From Dendrophyllia cribrosa (lineage: Eukaryota; Cnidaria; Anthozoa; Scleractinia; Dendrophylliidae), in assembly GCA_024195265.1 (NCBI GenBank), contig JAJLRJ010000009.1:31809274-31873273 (forward strand): a stretch of DNA of 64,000 bases. Reading direction: 5' to 3'. Below, in pieces: positions 11,529 through 25,198 of this stretch (positions within the stretch are counted from its first letter, which is position 1; each line of letters opens with the position of its first letter). Both the position numbers and the translations under genes were made by a program. The notes beneath the pieces are model-generated. The model saw nothing but the letters and a program-made list of their open reading frames with translations, was not told the DNA's origin and searched no databases.

Positions 11529-11989
11529 GTCCCTTAGATAACAACGGCCTGGAACAGGTTGAGCCTGCGCTGATCCCATTTTCCCGCGGCCTTTTGTACA
11601 AAAAAGGTATGTGCAATAATAGACGCCACCCTGGACGTGGTCCGGATCTGTCTCCAGTAGGGTGAGGCCCAAATCCCTAGTCACGGGGAACTAGAATCAC
11701 GGATGCATGTGAAAGCTTTTTAAAAAGCGTGCAACGTCTGATCACTCGCCGGCGAACGATAATCATGAAAGCGCGAAAATATGGAAAATACTTAACGAAA
11801 CATTAATTTACTTTTGCGTAATTTGGCGCAAAACCCAAATATAAGTGCTTGCTCGTAAGTTATAGATGTGACCTATAAACAAAAACAAGCTTTGTTTTGC
11901 TTTTAACAAAATTTCTTTCACAAACCAACCATGCATGGCGCTATATGTACAAGAGATACAATTATGATGATGAGATGCATTTTTCGGAT
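11529..11989. other. No gene seen
   Basis: Intergenic sequence between a MITE and a tandem repeat. Short ORFs on both strands show no recognisable domain or splice structure. Confidence 0.4.
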
Positions 11990-12520
11990 CGACAATCAAT
12001 TTACTCAATAACTTTCTTCATTCGTACGAATCGACAACCTTGCAGCAAGAATTGACCAATACTCTCGGCCTGATACGACCTGAAAAAGACGGTTTTCGAA
12101 CTGTAGGGTTGGACCACTTGTTACGACCCGAAAAAGAGAATTGTCGATCCGAAAAGTGCATCTCATTAGGGACAATTAAAGAAATTATTAAACATGTTTG
12201 CGTGTTGGGCCCTGCTGCAAGGTTGTCGATTTGTACAAGTCGCACGAATGGAGAAAATTATTGTCGAACCGATAAAGAGAATTGTCGATCCGAAAAAAGA
12301 ATATCATTAGGGCCACTTAGAAGTTGTCCAACATGTTTGCGTGTTGGGCTTTGCTAAAAGGTTGTCGATTCGTACGAATGGAGAAAGTTATTGTCGACCC
12401 GAAAAAGAGGGTTGTCGATCCCAAAAAATGCATCTCATTAGGGACACTTAAAAATTATTGAACATGTTTGCGTGTTGGGGCCCTGCTGCAAGGGTGTCGA
12501 TTCGTACGAGTCGTACAACA
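11990..12520. repeat. Degenerate tandem repeat of about 147 bp
   Basis: Three to four copies of a unit containing GAATTGTCGATCCGAAAA, then CATCTCATTAGGGACA, then AACATGTTTGCGTGTTGGG and GGTTGTCGATTCGTACGA. The left end (11980-12055) carries the unit in reverse orientation, so the block also has an inverted-repeat outline. Confidence 0.8.
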
Positions 12521-12534
12521 ACGCAGAAAAGAAG

Positions 12535-12711
12535 GGGTGTCAGTAAAACGCGGGATCGGGGCCGGGGTCGGGGTGGGATTAGGTCTAGGATTAGGTATGG
12601 GATTAAATATAATCCCTTTACCTAATCCTAACACTATGCCTAATCCCATACCTAATCCTAGACCTAATCCCACCCCGACCCCGGCCCCGACCCCGCGTTT
12701 TACTGACACCC
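12535..12711. mobile_element. GC-rich foldback MITE
   Basis: GGGTGTCAGTAAAACGCGGG at the left is mirrored as CCGCGTTTTACTGACACCC at the right. Arms include CGGGGTCGGGGTGGGATTAG, giving a hairpin of about 75-bp arms. The G-runs could also form quadruplexes. Confidence 0.88.
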
Positions 12712-13037
12712 GAAAGGAAGCAAAAATAAACTGCGTGCCAGCGTTCTTTATTTCTTATTATTAACAATTCTTTTTACATATCAACGAACAATGATAAACA
12801 ATGTACTTTTCTCACAAAATTATTTAATTTTTGCATCTGTGTAATAATTAATATTTGTTGGCATCATTGAATATAATTATCATTTTTTCTCATTTTATCA
12901 AAATACATCGCTTCACTACTTTAACATAGCTCAAACCTTTGTTTGACTTTTTAAGCCAAACAACATAGTGGCCCCTTCAAGCAAAGAGGAACCTATTGCC
13001 ATTTTTTTCTCATGGAATATTCTGTGACGATTCAATC
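12712..13037. other. Region 3' of TSC2
   Basis: AT-rich; no gene. A minus-strand AATAAA at about 12745-12750 could serve as a poly(A) signal for a long TSC2 3' UTR. Confidence 0.35.
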
Positions 13038-13263
13038 TTATTTCATAATGTACTCAGTGAAGTCTGTGAGACCTGTGTCTGGTAGAGATAGTGGGCGCAG
13101 CCCAGGTGACGAAGAAACCTTCCCGATAGGAGTGCTGGGACGATTGAACTTTATTTCATAATGTACTCAGTGAAGTCTGTGAGACCTGTGTCTGGTAGAG
13201 ATAGTGGGCGCAGCCCAGGTGACGAAGAAACCTTCCCGATAGGAGTGCTGGGACGATTGAACT
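13038..13263 (-). repeat. Two extra tandem copies of the TSC2 C-terminal coding segment
   Basis: Two nearly identical 113-bp units, 13038-13150 and 13151-13263, repeat the last part of the final TSC2 exon. Both lie after the TSC2 stop codon and so in the 3' UTR. Each still reads open in the tuberin frame, giving TPIGKV, then [20 protein letters not shown] and K plus stop. Because 113 is not a multiple of three the copies are not in frame with one another. Confidence 0.88.
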
Positions 13264-13491
13264 TTATTTCATAATGTACTCAGTGAAGTCTGTGAGACCT
13301 GTGACTGGTAGAGATAGTGGGCGAAGCCCGAGTGGTGAAGGAGAAACCTTCCCGATAGGACTGCTGGGAACTGAGAAGCTCTCTGCTGCCGCCTTTGTGC
13401 GCACGCGCTTTATCTGACGTAATCTCTCAAGCCAGTTACATCCGTAAGCATCTGTAGGCCGCTTTTGACTTTGATGAATAACAGATGCCAT
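13264..13491 (-). CDS. TSC2: TSC2 exon 34 of 34 seen (last, with stop)
   Basis: Acceptor TTTTTCACAG|ATGG. Encodes [31 protein letters not shown] and the C-terminus [12 protein letters not shown], matching the tuberin tail. The stop TAA overlaps an AATAAA hexamer (ATGAAATAAAG), so a poly(A) signal may sit on the stop codon. Confidence 0.95.
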   Translation of the reverse strand: MASVIHQSQKRPTDAYGCNWLERLRQIKRVRTKAAAESFSVPSSPIGKVSPSPLGLRPLSLPVTGLTDFTEYIMK

Positions 13492-16400
13492 CTGTGAAAA
13501 ATAAAGTAAGGAAAGGTTTAAGTGGTAGTTTTTGACTACCTAGTATAACGGCTAACTGGAGAACATTCCTAATGTTGACAAGGCCTTGATGCATATTTCA
13601 ATAGATGGCAGAAGGTTTGAGGAGTACGATGGACTGTAGAACTACCTCTGTCACTGAAACGACCAGAGTTTATTTACAGGGTATGGCTATATCTTGTAAT
13701 GCATGGCCATTCTTTTTTGGAACAAATGCCGTAATACCGTTTCAACAATTTCAAACTACCGCGTTTTAACAGTGTTTAGATTGTTTTAAGTTATTTTTAG
13801 TGCGTAGAATGTGTGTAAAAGACGTGATGTCGTGTTCTTATCGTTAACAATTGGTGTCATAAACCTAAATTTGAACAAGAATTTCTCCGCCCGCCCGCGG
13901 AGAAGGATTTGTATCAATCTTTATCCTGGTAGATGAAAGGGCAATCCCCATGAAAAGGATTTGTAGACAGCTTATATAGACACTGCATGCCTTACACTCA
14001 CGTTAATGTGCACAACCAGCTGCCGCACCAAACGAGGAAGGTTGTTATCAGAAATGACTCGTGGCCCTGTGTCAGTCAGCAGATCCTTCAGCTCGTCTTT
14101 GAATCTCAGAGTTACCATGTTGGATGCATTATCAAGCGGTTTAATCAGCACTTCAGCAAAATTGAACTGACCCTGGTGACGGGAATAATCATGTGAACAG
14201 TTTCTTTTCGCGTTCTCAGATTCATTAATAATTCATCAAGTTTGAACAAAGAGAAATCATACGGCAGGGGTAATTTGCCGAACGCCGAACGCCGAACATT
14301 GTTCTTACCCACAACAGTAAATAAAAGCTAACCAATTTGTATCAGCGCTTAACCCTAAATACTGTAAATCAGTGCTACAGTATTTAGGTTTAAGCACTGA
14401 TTCAAATTGGTTAGCTTTTATTTACTGTTGTGGGTGTGAACAATGTTCGGCGTTCGGCGTTCGGCGTTTGGCAAATTACCCCTGCCGGAAATCATAAGCG
14501 TGACGCTGGTTTGGAAAACCGATCTTTATAATTGCATAGATTTTGGCGATTTTATTCCTTTGTTTTCTCCGCATTTAATGATCAGTTTGAGAAGCTATAT
14601 CAAACACTCGAAAGAGTGTTTCATCAGGTATCCAAACACCTCGAAGTTGGTTGAAAAAAAACTCGGCTGCGCCTCGTTTCTTTCAACCTACTTCTCGGTG
14701 TTTGGATATCCTGATGAAACACTCTTCCTCGTGTTTGATATATTACGTGAAACCTAAATCGCGTGTCTGTGCATGAAATTCTAAAGAGTGATTATTCTAA
14801 TACCACCTTCACCTTCGTTTCCTGGGTCTCTCTTCTTCCCGTCCCCTGGAGCAAGAGGGGGGCGGAAGAAGAGAGACTCTATGAACGAGGTTATAGCAGC
14901 TTTTGATCAGTGCTCTCCCGAATAAACCGAGTATTATTGTATCCCCTCGCCACACTTGTGATCAGTTTTGTCCTTAATAATATGGCTGCTGGCAGCTTGA
15001 ATACCATCCTCGGAGACCCAGGGGCGGCTAGTTGGGGCGGGACGAAGTAAAATCCCGGCAAAAACAAAAATGAGTGTACCAGTGTGTTCATTGGCATACT
15101 TATGGTTGGGTGATCCAATCCGTGTGCCATACATAGCCCACATTTGACCGTTGCTCATCACTAGAGTTCTCAGTAGCTCAGTTGTTAGTGCCTCCGACTA
15201 GAAGGTCGTGAGTTCAAATCCCATCTGGAACTCATTATTTTTTACTGAGTTCCTTTTCTCTCCAAACTCATTATTCATATTCATATATAAAACAAAAATC
15301 GGCGCATAACATTTTGAGCTTGTCAGTTCATAAACACTGAAAACCGCTACAACCTTTCTATCAAAAAACTTTATCTAACTTTATCTAACCTTAATTGTGC
15401 CAAACTTGACGGTCTGTTGAGAGTCATTGTAGATGATGGTTACAAAGTCGTTACCGATGTGCATCTTCTTTGAGTTACAGCCTGGGTCCGACTCTCGAGT
15501 TGGCATCAGCGTGGCGACATGGAAAATAACTGAAAAAAGAAAAAAAAGGTACTGAGTTTCTTCTTTGGGCGAATGCAAAAGAATAAAGATCAAATGGTTC
15601 ACTGAGATTATTTCTCTCTTGAGTTCGAAATCAAACGTGAGTTTTTCGGGGGACGTTGTTGATGCTACAATTATGATAATTTCTCTCTTGTTTGGTTGTT
15701 TATTTGATTCTTCGTTCTTTCGTTACCAGGGCTGTAACTACTCATTTAAAGCTTATCAAGTTCTTACTTCATTTAAAACTGTTTGTATTCCACAATTTTG
15801 CAGGATGTATAAGCCCTTTTGAAAGTGAAATAGTTCATCAAACATTGGCATTTCTTCTGGCAGTATGATTTGTGAAACAGTACTTGGCAAATGATAGGCT
15901 ATAAAGTGTGGATGGAAATTATTAACAACATGGACACAGTTTTAAAAAGCAAGACTTTTGATGGCTCTGATATATATTTATATGAACTCTTACATCAACA
16001 CTCTAGAAATGAACTACTTTCTAACTATGTCCTAAGTGTTTCGTTGAGGACCGAAGATCCACGAAAATTCCAGATGTTTCGGCTGCATGGCTGGAATGTG
16101 GTTTGTAAAGAAACTGTGCTGCTGTGTCGGTGGGGTTAAATTGACCACCGTGAAACGTGCTTACCTTGACAAATATCATCCTGCCAACTATAAGCAAATT
16201 CGCCGTCTTCGCCATTCCTGTCCAGTCCTCCGGTGTAGATCTCGGCTGGCGGACAGTCTCTTAGTCGAACAAGAGTCCCGAGTCCCGCAAGAAATGTCAT
16301 GTATCGGGACGACCCGTACACATTACGCAAGATTGCAGCCTCGTTATCATGCTGCCCAGGCCCAACATAGATGACGCCAATTTTGTGTGTATCATAAGGA

Positions 16401-19400
16401 GGAATGCGGTCGAGGCACTTGATAGCTCGCTCAATGACCTGCATGGGAAATAACACACCAATCGGTACTAAGCCTAGTACCAGCATCAGGCACTTAGATG
16501 GCAGTGACAATGTGTTACAATGCAACTGATAGAGGAGATCGGGCGTCAGCATGTAAAGGAGTCAATAGCAGCCACCATGATCTCACCACACCCATGTATT
16601 TACGTCCAACTGCACTTTACAATTTAACTCAGAGGTGAGATCGGACATCAGCGTGTAAATGCGTCAATTGCAACTGTTATAATCTCACCGCACCCACCCC
16701 ACCCATGTGTTTATGTCCAACTGTGCTTTACAATAAACTGAGTGATGAGATCGGAAGTCAGCATGTAAAGGCGTCAATGGCAGCCACCTTAATCTCACCC
16801 CACCCACCCCACCCATTAAGATAAGGCCAGACCATTACATAGCAGGTGACATCACAACACCGGAGACGGGCTATGTCCTCTGGTCTTTTTAAACAGTATG
16901 AAAAGGTACAGTAGATAAGACCAACGGTTTAACAATACCACCAAACGACGTGTATGTATGTACCTTATATTTTCATCACTTGTTATCTTCATGTGGGATC
17001 CCTGAGCCCAAGTATTAGCTATGCAATGCTGATATAGCTTAACAAGGACAAAACAGCTGTCCATACATGGCTGCTAATACTTGGGCTTACCATTTATTCA
17101 ACATGGCCATAGCGTCCTTTATTTCATACTTAGTGAGAATTTCTATTGAAATTTGGCGTGTGAAAACCCCGTTCGGGGTTCGCAGCCAATCATAATGGCG
17201 AAACGACTCTCTCACACGTGAAAAAAAAGCTCGCAAAGCCTTGCTCGTTCGATTTATAATAAGAACCAACTCGTGCGTAAATACCATACGCCCGCACTGC
17301 CCATGAAGTAATCTATATATTTAGCATAGGCCATGGAGTCCTATAGTTTACCAAAGCACATATATGCGGTATTCTGACTATAGAGATAGCTTACCTCGCT
17401 ATCAGGTAGAGGCTGAGGTTTCTCGTGCATTGGACCCAAGAATGAAGCATGATACAGCTGTAGAAACACAAAGCACGGGTCCAAGGGGTACCTGAATGAT
17501 TCTGACGGAGTAACCAGTATTGGGGGCTCTTTAGGTCCTGTATCTGTAGGGTCTCCAGGCATTGGGGCTGAATTAGATGCCTTGTTGATGGACTGTAGTC
17601 CTCCTGTTAGAGGCACCATTCTTGAGCGGGAAATCTTCCGTTTGGCAACTTCGGTTTTACCGAGTGTTACTGGAGAGTAAAGCAAGATATTAGCAGCTCA
17701 ATGGATTTCATTTTTTGCAATAACTCTGTGAATTCCCGCGCGCTGATTGGCTCATTTCTTTGGTAAATAAGAGTTCAGACAATAAAAATGATGTAATTGG
17801 TAACGCAATGCGGTGAGGTTTGTCAAACTTTTGGCGCTGCGGAGCAGTAAAAAAATGCACAAAACTGGAATTTTTAAATGAGAAGAATCAAAGCTCTCTC
17901 ATCAGTTCAACTTAGTTTACATTCAGCTTAACTTGCCTGAAACTAAGTGCGAGGCAAAAAGAAAAAGTAGTTTGTCGTAGTTTCACGGGAAAATTCATAA
18001 ACGGCGGAATCTGTCGCCGGCTAAGTAGTCGCCGGCGCGAAGAAACTAAAACTGAGCTGAAAACATCTTGTAGCAAAGATTCATCTGATTATTCGAGGGC
18101 ATTTCAGATTGAAATAAAGGTTATATTTGTAGACTGTGCCTAGTAAGGTTATTGTACTCTATTTTGCGATTATCGCCGAGCGCGATTCTCTTTGTTGACT
18201 TGAGTTAATATCAAAAGATTCTAGCGATGATTAAAGCTAAAGAGAACTGATGTTTGTGTATTTTATTCACATAAAATGCGAAGGCTTTTTAAATTGTTCC
18301 CACGCAAAAATATTTACAAACTATAATTATGTATACAAATTTACAACGTACAGAGCAATGTTAGCACGTAAATAAAACAGTAAATAATGATGCCATGATT
18401 ACCTTTAGGGACGGCGGGCGGCGAAGACAACTCCGGGGATGACGAACTCTTCTTTGGATCGCCGAGGAAACTCATGTAATCAGGTCTGTCTTCGGCTTCT
18501 TTGCTTTTCACGGCCATTGCATTTCTTCCCTGACGAGGAGACGTGAAAGGGGAATGGGCCGAGTGATCCAAGTCCCCCTTCCTTCTGATTGGTGAACTCA
18601 TACTGGCTGACTTCTTCAGCTGGGGTTTCTTAGGAGTCTGGGAATAGGGTTGAACAAAATGAAACTTTTCGTTTAGACTTCTATATCCCGTTCACGCTCA
18701 GAGGCGATCCTTGATTCGAGTTATGTGGTTTTAAGGTTACACTCAAAGCGTTTGATCGTGTTAAGCATAAAGCCCCGTAACCTCTCAGTTTTAATGCAAA
18801 GTACCCAAACCTTGATAGATCAATTCAAAGCTTATAAAATGGAGAAATACATAGAATGTTTATTTCGTCGCCAGCGTAAATGTAAGACAGGATATGGCAG
18901 TTTTAAACGCAAAATGACCGATGTTTATAAAGGCGAATAACCCGCTACCGGTAGTTACACGATATTAAGCAGACATTGGCCTCCTAAATCGTGTCCGGGA
19001 TTATCGAAAGTAATTGGCGTGAACACAAAAAAGGATCGGATAGAAAACCGTATGCAATCTTCAAATCGCTTTAATTTTGTAAAAATGATTTATGTTTTCT
19101 TTTAGCAGAACCTTTACTATTATTTTTGCGGGGTATGCCCCATTCCGAATGTGAGTGGATTCATCAATAGTATCTCAACAGTAAGGATACCAATAAAAAA
19201 TTCAAATCGTATATATATATATACAGCTATTTCAATTAACGTTGTCGGGCGAAAGCTCAAAGCTCAAAGCCTACAAGTCAAGACCGAACGAGTAAACCGA
19301 GTGCCTGTTCCAGGCATGCAGATAGTTGGGAGCGGCGAAACGAAAAGAAACGGCGCGAACTGGCGAATGAGCGATGCGACGAGCGGGAAAAACGTTTCTT

Positions 19401-22400
19401 TTGCGCCGATCCCAACTATCTTGGCTTGTAGCTTTGAGCTTTCATCCGACAACGTTAATTGAAATAGCTGTATATAATTATGTGTACCTTGGAACTAGTG
19501 TCCATGTCTTGGGAAGATTCGCGCGGCCTAGGGGAACGCGCGGCGGGGAGCTGGGGACCTCTGCTTGAACCGGAATCGAGGCTTTTGGTGAGCGCTGCTT
19601 TGTCCTGCTCTGTAAAGACCTTGTCTAAAGCGAACTCAGGGCTTTCTCTAATCACTGGTGGGTCTACTTTAAGGGTATGTAAGGGCAGTGACTTAGGTCT
19701 CTCGGCTTCTTTTGCCGGGGTGGTCGTGTGTTGCTGAGGACGGTCCTTGTCTGGCTGTTCCATCTTTGGTTCTTCTGAAATAAATAGCAAAATATGGACG
19801 TAAAAATTGATTGGAAATTGTTGTTATTGAACAATACCTCGAAGTAACTGACACTTCAAAATGATTAAAAAAATTAGAAAGCAAAAACAGAACAAGTAAT
19901 TGGCACTTCCATTCCATGGAAGTCAGTATGTTAGCCATTGGATTATTTTTGCGGACGTTTTCTTACCTGTGTGGTGTTCATGGTCTTCAATATTCAGCGA
20001 CTGTACACTTTCTTCATCATTTGCAAGCTGCACAGAAAAGTAAACATCACCATGAACAATGAAACTATTTTCCAACAACAACCACCATGAACTGTTCTTG
20101 TACAGTGAAACCTGTATTAAGCGGACCCCATATCAAGCGGACACCGTCTGTTAAGCGAACATCAGCTGCTTGGGTCCCTAAATTTTCTTCCCATTTTTAC
20201 TGTAAAATGAACCTGCATTCAGCGGACCTCTTTATTAAGCAGACATTAGCGAGGGTCCCGAGGGTGTCCGCTTAATACAGGTTACACTGTACTTAAGTTT
20301 AAAACAACTTCAAGTTTCTTGTCCACAAAAACAAAATCAGTCTGAATGACATTCACTCCGTCCCCGCCCCAGTGATCAGAAAACGGTGAAGAAAATTGGT
20401 TTGCAAACCTCTTTTTCCTTATGGATGTTTCTATTTCAAGAAGTTGTATTTTCTCTTTTAACCAGTTTCATGGACAAATTTCCTCCTTGCGATGGCTTGC
20501 GATCACTTTGATCGAGCTCATATTTGCCCCGCAAGTGGGCGCAAGTTTTTCACCGTTTGGCCACCCAATCGCAAGCAGAAGCAAGTCAACGCCAGTTGTT
20601 TTCAGTATTGCTTACTTTGATAGGAATCCGTGCGCAGGGCTGCGTTGAAATCCTTATGGCATTTTTGTAACTTGTGGACAACTTGTGTCTACTTACGGGC
20701 GCGTTTGGCCACCCAGCGCAAATCATTTCCCAAGTTGGTATTCAATTTAAAACTTGCGTTGACTTGAGTTCTCGTTTGGCCAGGGCTTAACCCATTCACA
20801 CCCAAGAGTGCCAAAGAACAAAATTCAAGAAAAATCCCAAATTTCATTTTGTAAAATATTGAAAAACAAATGGTACCATGAAAAAGTACTGCTGAAGAGG
20901 TTTCATTTGAATGGTCACACCATAGGATTTCGTTAACAGACTCAAAAGTTAGAACTAAACAAAATGTCTTCATAACTGACTCTGGCAGTGAAAGGCTTAA
21001 CACTAAACCGCCTCAGTCCCAGTCTTACCCGGTACATCTCTGATGACGACAGATATTTGGTTTCTGATCTTCTCTTTTGCTCCCATTGGCTCTGTCGTTG
21101 CAGAGAAGAGATTGGGAAATGCTCAGCAGGAGAGACACCCAGTTCCGGCTTAGAAACAAAATAAGCAAAGAAATCAGCAATTAGTGTTGTTTGACTCAGC
21201 AAAACATTTGGCGCGCAAGATATTAGAAAACTTTAGATCGGACTACGAGTACGAGATTGAGCACGAGTACGACTTTTAAAACCTAGTTCGCGTGCCCTAG
21301 ATGACCATTCATCAGCCCAATTTTATACCTAGAGTCTCCTTATCTTCTGGTCAGCAACAGGAAGGACCGACAGCTCTGGGGACGGGACTGGCTTTAAATT
21401 CAAACGTCGTACTCGTACTCAAATCTAAAGCTCCCTATTAAAGGGAACTATGGAAAGAGGATTTTACCTTCAATCGTTAACAAAATTTTATTTGAAACTA
21501 AAATGGAAGAATTCTAAACGAAAGAACAAATCACGTCCATTTTTCATCGATTTTTCAAAGACACGGAGGAAGAACTTGAAAAATTTTGCGGTTTCCCGCG
21601 ATGTTTACAACCAGTTTGGCTCAGTCTCCGCGGATCTACTACAGACACAAGAAGTAATACCAGAAGTCTTTGCGCGTATGACGTCATAATGCAAACGGTC
21701 TATTGAAAAGAACATACCAATCGAGAATGGGGTCTATCAAACAGAAGAAGAATACTCGATAATACTTCAAAGTAACCAAAAGGGTTAATCGCAAGTAAAC
21801 ACAGCATAAACTTGGATTTGATTGGATAATTTGACTGCTCACGCTTTTACAGAATTTTACACACAATTCACGGTTTGTCTTAAGCGTTTCGCCAGATGAA
21901 ATGTGAGGACAAAGGCGGGAAAGGAATTAAGCCATTGAAGACTGAAACAAAGAAGCATAGCTACAAACCGCTGGACAAGTATTCTTACTTTTTCAAAGTA
22001 CATTTCTTTCCTGGTCTGATTCTGTGGAAGATCTAAAGATCAACAAATTAAAATACGAACAATTAAAATGAACCAGACCAACAAACACACTAACTGCCAT
22101 TCTTCCTCACAGCTGACGTCATCGAAGCGAACTTGTAAGAACTCCATGCCCGTCACGTATCTGTCGCGTAAAGTTTAGGTATGAAGTCACTATACAAATC
22201 TGATGGCCGGTTTTGCATGGTGTCTTTTTTATAAACGATGTTTGTCACATACAGTCAAAACTTACCAATTTATTTGGAAGGGGAAAGACAAGGTCAAGCG
22301 TCTTTCTCTTATATGCGATATTGACAAGGGCGGATTAAAAGCACCGCATTTAGCTTCGATTATTAAGGCGCAAAGAATCGTGTGCTGCGGGAAATTCGCT

Positions 22401-25146
22401 GAAACTAAACAGCAGAGTAATTGGAAGATCATACTTTCACATTACCTAAAGGACGTCGGGCGTAATTTCATTTTATGCTGTGCGTTTGATCTTAAAAAAC
22501 TTTCCGTCAATCTTCCCAAGTTTTATGAAGAATGTTTCCGTTGCTTCGCAGAGTTTTCGGCGGCGGGTAAGCTAACGGAACAGGCACCTTGTAAAATCAT
22601 ACATGACACAGTAATTTGGAACAATAAGTTGATTTGTATTGAAGGCAAGTCTGTCTTCTATGAGTCGTTGTTTAGAAAAGGGATAATTACTCTTGGGGAT
22701 CTTGCAGCCGAAGAAGAGCCGGTTACGACTTTTCAGATTTTAACAAGAACAATATTTACTGGTAAAGAAAAATTTCAATTAATGGCACTCATTGATGCGC
22801 TTCCTACTTCATGGCGACATCATGTCAAGACTTGTGCTAATTACGAAAAGACGAATTTTACGTTTTCAAAGAGGGTTTGTTTAGAATTAAATGGTGAAAG
22901 TGTATTACTCGACAAAGTGTCATCTAGAAACATCTATAAAGAAGTACGTTCAAAGTTTGAAGTCATGCCAACTGCACAGATAAGGTATACGGAAAAATAC
23001 GATGATTCACTACAATGGAAGGAGATCTATCAGCTGCCTTTCAAAGTTGCTATTGATTCAAAATCAAGGGAGTTTCAATTTAGAGTGTTACATAGGTACC
23101 TAGCAACAAATATGTTTCTTCATAAAATTGGCTTGGTTCCTTGTCCGTTGTGCACATTTTGTAAAACAGAAAATGAATCTCTTGAATATTTATTTATAAA
23201 CTGTGATTTTTCTAGAAGATTTTGGCAAGATTTTATCCTTTTTTGCAATAAGATTAAAATTAAGCTGGATACGCTTTCAGATGTTGATAAAATTTTTGGA
23301 ATTTGGGAGACAAGCACAGACTGTTTATTGCTCAACCATTTAATAATTTTGGCAAAACAGCATATTTACTCCTGTCGAAATAAAGACTGTGTTCCTTCCT
23401 TAAACATTTACCTTTCTAAAGTGGCTTTAACATATCATACTGAAACAGTCGTCGCTGACTCAAACGGCAAGCGATCCGTTCACGACGCTAAGTGGAAGAA
23501 ATATGTACTGAATGCTCAGGCTGGCAGCCAAATTACATGAGTATATTATGCTTTTATTTTAACAAAATAACGTTAATACCAAATACTTTCCTTGTTCTTT
23601 ATTTTTGTTCCTTATTTTATAGAGTTTATTATAGGGTTATATAGTTTTTCTTTTTTGTGTTTTCCTTGTATTGTATTTTAAATTGTATCTAAAAGTGTAT
23701 AGTATTGTATTGCAAAAAATTGTACTGTAAAAAATTGTATTGTATGTAAAATTGAGATAAATAGCAATAAATATTAATAAAATAAAAAAATTAAATAAAA
23801 ATACAGTCAAAACTAGGGAACTTAAGCAACCACGACGGTAAGGTAACGGCAGCGAGAACGTTGCAAACGATAGGTTTAATGAACGAAAACAACCCCTCTG
23901 TAAGTGCGTTTTATATTTTGGTACATTTCTTTGCCGTTCTCTGCAAAACAACTACGTCAAACGATCAAATTATAGGTTTTGTGTAGAACGTGAACACACG
24001 ACGGTTAATTTTTCTTTCTTTATTTAAACTTAAAAGCCGTCCCCACAAATTCAGCTCCTGGACAATCCAGTTAAATTAGACAAACTAAACAAATTGGAAC
24101 AACTGCAAAATATTTTAAATTAGCACGAATCCTTTTTTCAAGTGACGTTTTCCTTGGTGTTGCCGTCGTCGTTGCTTAAGCTCCCTACTCTCCTTACGTA
24201 CCCCTCTCTAATACAGACAGCTCTCTATTAAGGCGCCTTCACACGACAAGCTAAAGTCGACAAACTAGTATTGGTTGCTCGTTTTATCGGGTTTAACTGT
24301 AATTCTAAGTTGTTTTACCTTCATTGGAGGTGGTTACTGGGCTTCCTAGTATATCAGAGGATTCCGACTCTCTCATCTGAAATAGAAGGCACGTTTAATC
24401 AGCGAAGAAGTAACTAGTATTAAAAAAAGAGGAGCAGTCGTTTTAATTATCGCAGAAAGGAAAGCGGTTAATTTTTATTAGTATACAACAAACCAGTGGA
24501 TAGTGGGTTTTTTTTCGCGCTCTGATTGGCTATTTAAACTCGGGATAATATTTAGCAAATTTTCACCGGTTTTCCGTGGTGCGGACTCTTATTTACCACG
24601 ATTTACGTCATCACATGGTCAAAATGTTGTGGACTCACGAGGCGCAGCCGAGTGAGTCAGCAACAAATTTTGACCATGTGATGACGTAAATCGTGGTCAA
24701 CAAGAGTTCACACCACGGAAAACCGGTGGAAATCTGTTTTTTACCACAATATTTAGAAAAAAGACAAGGAAAAATCGAAGTTTCCTTACAAAACGTGATG
24801 TTAGCGTCAGCACCGTTGTCTGCACTCACATTTACCACCCGCATCGACCAATCAGACTGCGAGATTTCGGCAAGTGTGGTAAAATTGCTGTTCGACTATA
24901 GGCATTGTTCTGGATTTCGCGCTCGGAGTTTTTTCCCCATTTGTCAGGAACAAAGTAACTGTTTTTGGTTGGCTATCCACTGGTTTGTGGAGGCGCGGTG
25001 GTCTAGTGGTCAGCGCATCGGAGTTTCAACCTAAAGGTCGGTTTTTTAAGCCTGGTCTCTGTCATTGTGTTGTTTTCTTAGACATTTTGCTTTACTGCTT
25101 CTCTCCACCCAGGTGTATAAATGGGTACCGGGGAAATAATGCTGGG

Positions 25147-25198
<52 letters not shown>

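Noticed and set aside
12455..12764. Glycine- and proline-rich ORFs on both strands
   Set aside because: They translate the GC-rich hairpin of the MITE at 12535-12711; symmetry on both strands shows they are not genes.
15164..15233. Calling a functional tRNA with a specific anticodon
   Set aside because: The anticodon arm cannot be folded properly and the gene is short; only a tRNA-like label is justified.
22203..22262. First 20 codons of the LINE-containing ORF
   Set aside because: They precede the target duplication and belong to TSC2 intron sequence, so the ATG there is fortuitous.
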